Shown one piece after another: positions 60,973-64,000 of a stretch of DNA of 64,000 nucleotides (its first letter is position 1; each line of letters starts with the position of its first letter). A program made the position numbers and the translations under genes. The notes below the pieces were generated by a model. It was not told the DNA's origin, did not search any database, and was given only the letters and a program-made list of their open reading frames with translations. Source of the DNA: Staphylococcus durrellii (GTDB lineage Bacteria; Bacillota; Bacilli; Staphylococcales; Staphylococcaceae); contig NZ_JADIIO010000001.1 in the NCBI RefSeq assembly GCF_015594545.1, forward strand, positions 1,302,001 to 1,366,000, in the 5' to 3' direction.

Positions 60973-61018
60973 GGGGGCTGGGGTAAATCTATTTAGGTTC
61001 TATCCCAGCCGCTTTTAT
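60973..61018 (+). terminator. Terminator-like hairpin after the YozE gene
   Basis: Stem GGCTGGG / CCCAGCC around a 21-nt loop, followed by GCTTTTATTTTC. This gggctggg...cccagcc shape resembles hairpins often found between staphylococcal genes, so it may belong to a dispersed family as well as ending the msrA-yozE transcript. Confidence 0.75.
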
Positions 61019-61065
61019 TTTCACTAAATTTATGTATAATACATAAGCTATTAGGAAGTGATGAA

Positions 61066-62514
61066 ATGCCAGAAAATAATGAAGAACAGCAAATATCAAA
61101 TCAACAAAAGCGACACGTTCATTTTAAATTGAGAACGTTTATAGTAATGTTGATAGGTATTATTGTTATAACAGCCGGTGTCACAGTCTTTGCTACAATC
61201 GCCATAAGTCATTGGGCAAGTGGGCTAAATAGTGAACAACGTGCTTCAGTCAAAAAAATTGAACAAGCTTATAAAACACTTGATAAAGAATACTATGAAC
61301 CTACTGATTCAAAAAAACTTTCAGATGCAGCTATTAAAGGCATGGTGAGCAAGCTACATGATCCATATTCTGATTACATGACAAAAGAACAAACAAAATC
61401 TTTTAATGAAGATGTTTCTGGTGACTTCGTCGGTATCGGCGCAGAGATGCAAAAGAAACATAATACGATTCAAATAACAAGTCCAATGAAAGGTTCACCC
61501 GCTGAAAAAGCAGGCATTAAACCTAAAGATATCGTTACTAAGGTAAACGGTAAGTCAGTGGAAGGTAAACCATTAGAAGACGTGGTAAAACAAGTACGAG
61601 GTAAGAAAGGAACAAGAGTAACGTTAACTGTAGAACGTAGTAGTCAACATCATGATATCAGCATTAAACGTGACACGATTCATGTTAAAAGCGTTGAATA
61701 TAATAAACATGGACACATTGGCGTATTTACGATTAATAAATTCCAAAGTGGAACTTCTGCCGAATTGAAATCAAAAATAATCAAAGCACATAAACAAGGT
61801 GTGAAAAATATCGTGTTAGATTTAAGAAATAACCCTGGTGGCCTTTTAAATGAAGCTGTAAAAATGGCTAATATTTTTATCGATAAAAATAAAGCCGTAG
61901 TTTCTTTAGAAAAAGGTAAGCATAAGGAATCGATTAAAGCACCTAATGATGCGCTTAAAGAAGCAAAAGATATGAATGTCGCTATTTTAGTTAATAAGGG
62001 TTCAGCTAGCTCATCTGAAGTCTTTACAGGAGCAATGAAGGATTATCATAAGGCAAAAATTTATGGTACTACAACATTTGGTAAAGGTATTGTACAGACT
62101 ACAAAAGAATTTAAAGATGGTTCCTTACTTAAATATACTGAATTAAAATGGTTAACACCACATAAGCATTATATTCATGGTAAAGGTATAAAACCTAACG
62201 TTGAAATTAAAGAACCAGAGTACCAGTCATTAACCGTGATTCCAGATAAAACTGCATACCAGTTACATGATAATAATAAAAATATAAAATCAATAAAAAT
62301 TGGACTTAAGGCTTTAGGTTATAATGTAAGTAATAAATCAACGAACTTTGATTCTGAGTTACAACAATCTATTAAATCATTCCAACAAAAAAATAACTTA
62401 TCAACTACTGGTAAGTTTGATAAAGAAACAAACGACAAATTCACATTACAATTAGTACAAAAAGCTAATAAAGAAGACACTGTGTTAGATAAAGTGCTTA
62501 AACAACTTAACTAA
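61066..62514 (+). CDS. ctpA: C-terminal processing peptidase (CtpA, S41 family)
   Basis: 482 aa membrane-anchored serine protease. An N-terminal transmembrane helix (about residues 23-47) exposes a PDZ domain (about 125-200, SPMKGSPAEKAGIKPKDIV), the S41 catalytic domain with Ser in NKGSASSSEVFTGA and Lys in TTFGKGIVQT, and a C-terminal peptidoglycan-binding domain (about 405-475, IGLKALGYNVSN). CtpA of S. aureus is at the cell wall and linked to stress tolerance. AGGAAGTG precedes the ATG. Confidence 0.92.
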   Translation: MPENNEEQQISNQQKRHVHFKLRTFIVMLIGIIVITAGVTVFATIAISHWASGLNSEQRASVKKIEQAYKTLDKEYYEPTDSKKLSDAAIKGMVSKLHDPYSDYMTKEQTKSFNEDVSGDFVGIGAEMQKKHNTIQITSPMKGSPAEKAGIKPKDIVTKVNGKSVEGKPLEDVVKQVRGKKGTRVTLTVERSSQHHDISIKRDTIHVKSVEYNKHGHIGVFTINKFQSGTSAELKSKIIKAHKQGVKNIVLDLRNNPGGLLNEAVKMANIFIDKNKAVVSLEKGKHKESIKAPNDALKEAKDMNVAILVNKGSASSSEVFTGAMKDYHKAKIYGTTTFGKGIVQTTKEFKDGSLLKYTELKWLTPHKHYIHGKGIKPNVEIKEPEYQSLTVIPDKTAYQLHDNNKNIKSIKIGLKALGYNVSNKSTNFDSELQQSIKSFQQKNNLSTTGKFDKETNDKFTLQLVQKANKEDTVLDKVLKQLN

Positions 62515-62537
62515 AATATAATGGTAGGTGTATCAAT

Positions 62538-63047
62538 ATGATTAGAACTGCAACTAAACGTGACTTAGATAATGTTATGTTATTAGTAGAAAATGCTAAA
62601 TCAGTAATGCAACAAGACAATAATAATCAGTGGGATGAGCATTATCCATTATCCGAACATTTTGTTGATGATATTCAAAATGAATCCTTATTTGTCCTTG
62701 AATCAAATGATGAAATATATGGCTTTATTGTAGTCGACCAAAATCAATCAGAGTGGTATGATAAAGTTGAATGGCCACTAGACAGAGAAAATGCATATGT
62801 TATACACAGATTGGCAAGCTCTCCTAATTATAAAGGCGCCGCAACTGAATTATTTAATTTCGCAGTCAATTTAGCTGAAAACCATGGCGTTCACATACTA
62901 ATTACCGATACTTTCGCATTAAATTATCGTGCTCAAAGTTTATTTAAAAAGTTTGGTTTTAGTAAGGTGGGAGAAGCCGAAATGGATTATCATCCTTTCA
63001 ATAAAGGCAAGCCATTTTATGCATACTATAAAAAATTAGAAGAATAG
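62538..63047 (+). CDS. GNAT family N-acetyltransferase
   Basis: 169 aa. The N-terminal MIRTATKRDLDNVMLLVENAK start and the central AYVIHRLASSPNYKGAATELFNFA (acetyl-CoA-binding motif A region) fit GNAT. NYRAQSLFKKFGFSKVGEAE is motif B. The usual Q/RxxGxG/A loop is altered (NYKGAA). Substrate unknown. It lies 23 nt after ctpA and 10 nt before murG. Confidence 0.85.
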   Translation: MIRTATKRDLDNVMLLVENAKSVMQQDNNNQWDEHYPLSEHFVDDIQNESLFVLESNDEIYGFIVVDQNQSEWYDKVEWPLDRENAYVIHRLASSPNYKGAATELFNFAVNLAENHGVHILITDTFALNYRAQSLFKKFGFSKVGEAEMDYHPFNKGKPFYAYYKKLEE

Positions 63048-63057
63048 AGGTTGTATT

Positions 63058-64000
63058 ATGTCAAAAATTGCATTTACCGGTGGCGGTACTGTTGGTCACG
63101 TATCAGTGAATTTAAGTTTAATTCCAACTGCAATCGAAAAAGGACACGAAGCCTTTTATATCGGTTCTAAAAACGGTATCGAAAAAGAAATGATAGCATC
63201 ACAATTACCTAATATTACTTATCATAGTATTTCTAGCGGTAAGCTAAGACGTTATATCTCACTTGAAAATATTAAAGATATTTTCAAAGTGCTCAAAGGG
63301 ATACTTGATGCTCGCAAAATTTTAAAAAAGGAAAAACCTGATTTATTATTTTCAAAAGGTGGATTTGTTTCGGTACCTGTTGTAATCGCTGCAAAATCAC
63401 TTAAGATACCGACAATAATTCACGAGTCAGATTTAACACCAGGATTAGCGAACAAGATTGCTTTAAAATTCGCCATGAAAATTTATACAACGTTTGAAGA
63501 TACGGTAAAATATTTACCTCAAGACAAAGCAGACTTCGTTGGTGCTACTGTTAGAGAAGATTTAAAAAGTGGCAATAAATCAAGAGGCTATCAATTAACT
63601 AACTTTTCAAAAGACAAAAAGGTATTACTTGTCATGGGTGGTAGTTTAGGTAGTAAAAAGTTAAATGAAATCGTCAGAGGTAATTTAGACGGATTATTAA
63701 AAACATATCAAATTATTCATTTAACTGGTAAAGGATTATTAGACAATACATTGCAAGAACGTCAAGGCTATAGTCAATTTGAATTCGTTAAAGATGATTT
63801 AACTGATTTATTAGCTATTACCGATACAGTTATTAGCCGCGCAGGTGCCAACGCTATTTATGAATTTTTAACTTTAAAAATTCCTATGTTATTAATACCA
63901 CTTGGCTTAGATCAATCTCGCGGTGACCAAATTGACAATGCGAAAAACTTCGCTAAAAAAGAATTTGGTAGTTACATTTTGGAAGATGAATTAACAGAAG
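63058..64000 (+). CDS. murG: UDP-GlcNAc:undecaprenyl-PP-MurNAc-pentapeptide transferase MurG (3' end beyond window)
   Basis: GT28 glycosyltransferase that makes lipid II at the inner face of the membrane. 314 codons are visible and the frame runs off the right edge. The N-terminal glycine-rich loop is IAFTGGGTVGHV, with FSKGGFVSVPVV, HESDLTPGLANK, VMGGSLGSKKLN, and the donor-binding SRAGANAIYEFLTLKIPMLLIPL. AGAGGTTG precedes the ATG at 63058. Confidence 0.95.
   Translation, partial: MSKIAFTGGGTVGHVSVNLSLIPTAIEKGHEAFYIGSKNGIEKEMIASQLPNITYHSISSGKLRRYISLENIKDIFKVLKGILDARKILKKEKPDLLFSKGGFVSVPVVIAAKSLKIPTIIHESDLTPGLANKIALKFAMKIYTTFEDTVKYLPQDKADFVGATVREDLKSGNKSRGYQLTNFSKDKKVLLVMGGSLGSKKLNEIVRGNLDGLLKTYQIIHLTGKGLLDNTLQERQGYSQFEFVKDDLTDLLAITDTVISRAGANAIYEFLTLKIPMLLIPLGLDQSRGDQIDNAKNFAKKEFGSYILEDELTE

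Overview
This 64 kb window is a stretch of core chromosome from a low-GC Gram-positive bacterium, almost certainly a coagulase-negative Staphylococcus. The protein sequences (SrrA/SrrB, EbpS, PBP2, RecU, GpsB, CvfC, ThyA, MsrB) and the gene order are staphylococcal. They diverge from S. aureus in the SrrB sensor domain and in the N-terminus and low-complexity parts of EbpS. The base composition is AT-rich throughout. I saw no prophage, insertion sequence, CRISPR array or tRNA. Both edges cut a gene: nudF on the left and murG on the right. Species-level identity cannot be fixed by reading alone.

Layout. 1-7.3 kb: nudF, fur, xerD, a divergent DUF309 gene, then scpA-scpB-rluB-srrA-srrB (chromosome segregation, rRNA modification, respiratory/NO two-component system). 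7.5-12.6 kb: ribU, divergent fer, a RecQ-associated HTH gene with recQ, and ebpS. 12.8-19.9 kb: bdr, convergent ansA, cmk, rpsA, der, gpsA, hup. 20.2-28.8 kb: hepS-menG-hepT (menaquinone), ndk, aroC-aroB-aroA (shikimate), a TPR gene and a YpiB-like gene. 28.8-39.8 kb: DUF1405 protein, zinc peptidase, MazG-like, bshA-cca-birA-dinG, asnS, dnaD-nth-ypoC-like. 39.8-44.8 kb: convergent pbp2-recU, then YppE-like, YpsA-like, gpsB and the RNase P RNA gene rnpB. 44.8-53.1 kb: THUMP methyltransferase, rarD-like, a 590-bp gap, an SDR-like gene, a double dynamin, an exonuclease and an RNase H-like gene. 53.2-64 kb: a broken alpha/beta hydrolase, a queuosine-precursor transporter behind a preQ1-type riboswitch, a small zinc-finger gene with an apparent AUU start, cvfC, brxA, thyA-folA-fakB2, msrA-msrB-crr-yozE-like, ctpA, a GNAT gene and murG.

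How the genes work together. Recurrent themes are redox and oxygen control (srrAB, fer, bdr, bshA, brxA, msrA, msrB, and menaquinone synthesis from hepS-menG-hepT with aroCBA feeding chorismate), cell envelope and division (pbp2, gpsB, recU, ebpS, ctpA, murG), and DNA or nucleotide metabolism (xerD, scpAB, recQ, dinG, nth, recU, cmk, ndk, thyA, folA). Most genes sit in tight co-directional runs with short overlaps. Transcription units are bounded by clear hairpin-plus-T-tract terminators, several shared by convergent genes.

Most notable non-routine signals: (i) a preQ1-I-like riboswitch with its own promoter in front of a YhhQ-type transporter; (ii) a 61-codon zinc-finger ORF upstream of cvfC with no ATG/GTG/TTG start; (iii) a multiply disrupted RBBP9/YdeN-type hydrolase pseudogene; (iv) a near-consensus CcpA cre overlapping the -35 box of the ndk promoter; (v) a Fur/PerR-type box over the -10 of fur; (vi) a 17-bp palindrome at the srrA promoter; (vii) a locally GC-richer island in the gap before 47.5 kb that no recognised feature explains. 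I did not find a convincing new multi-gene system.
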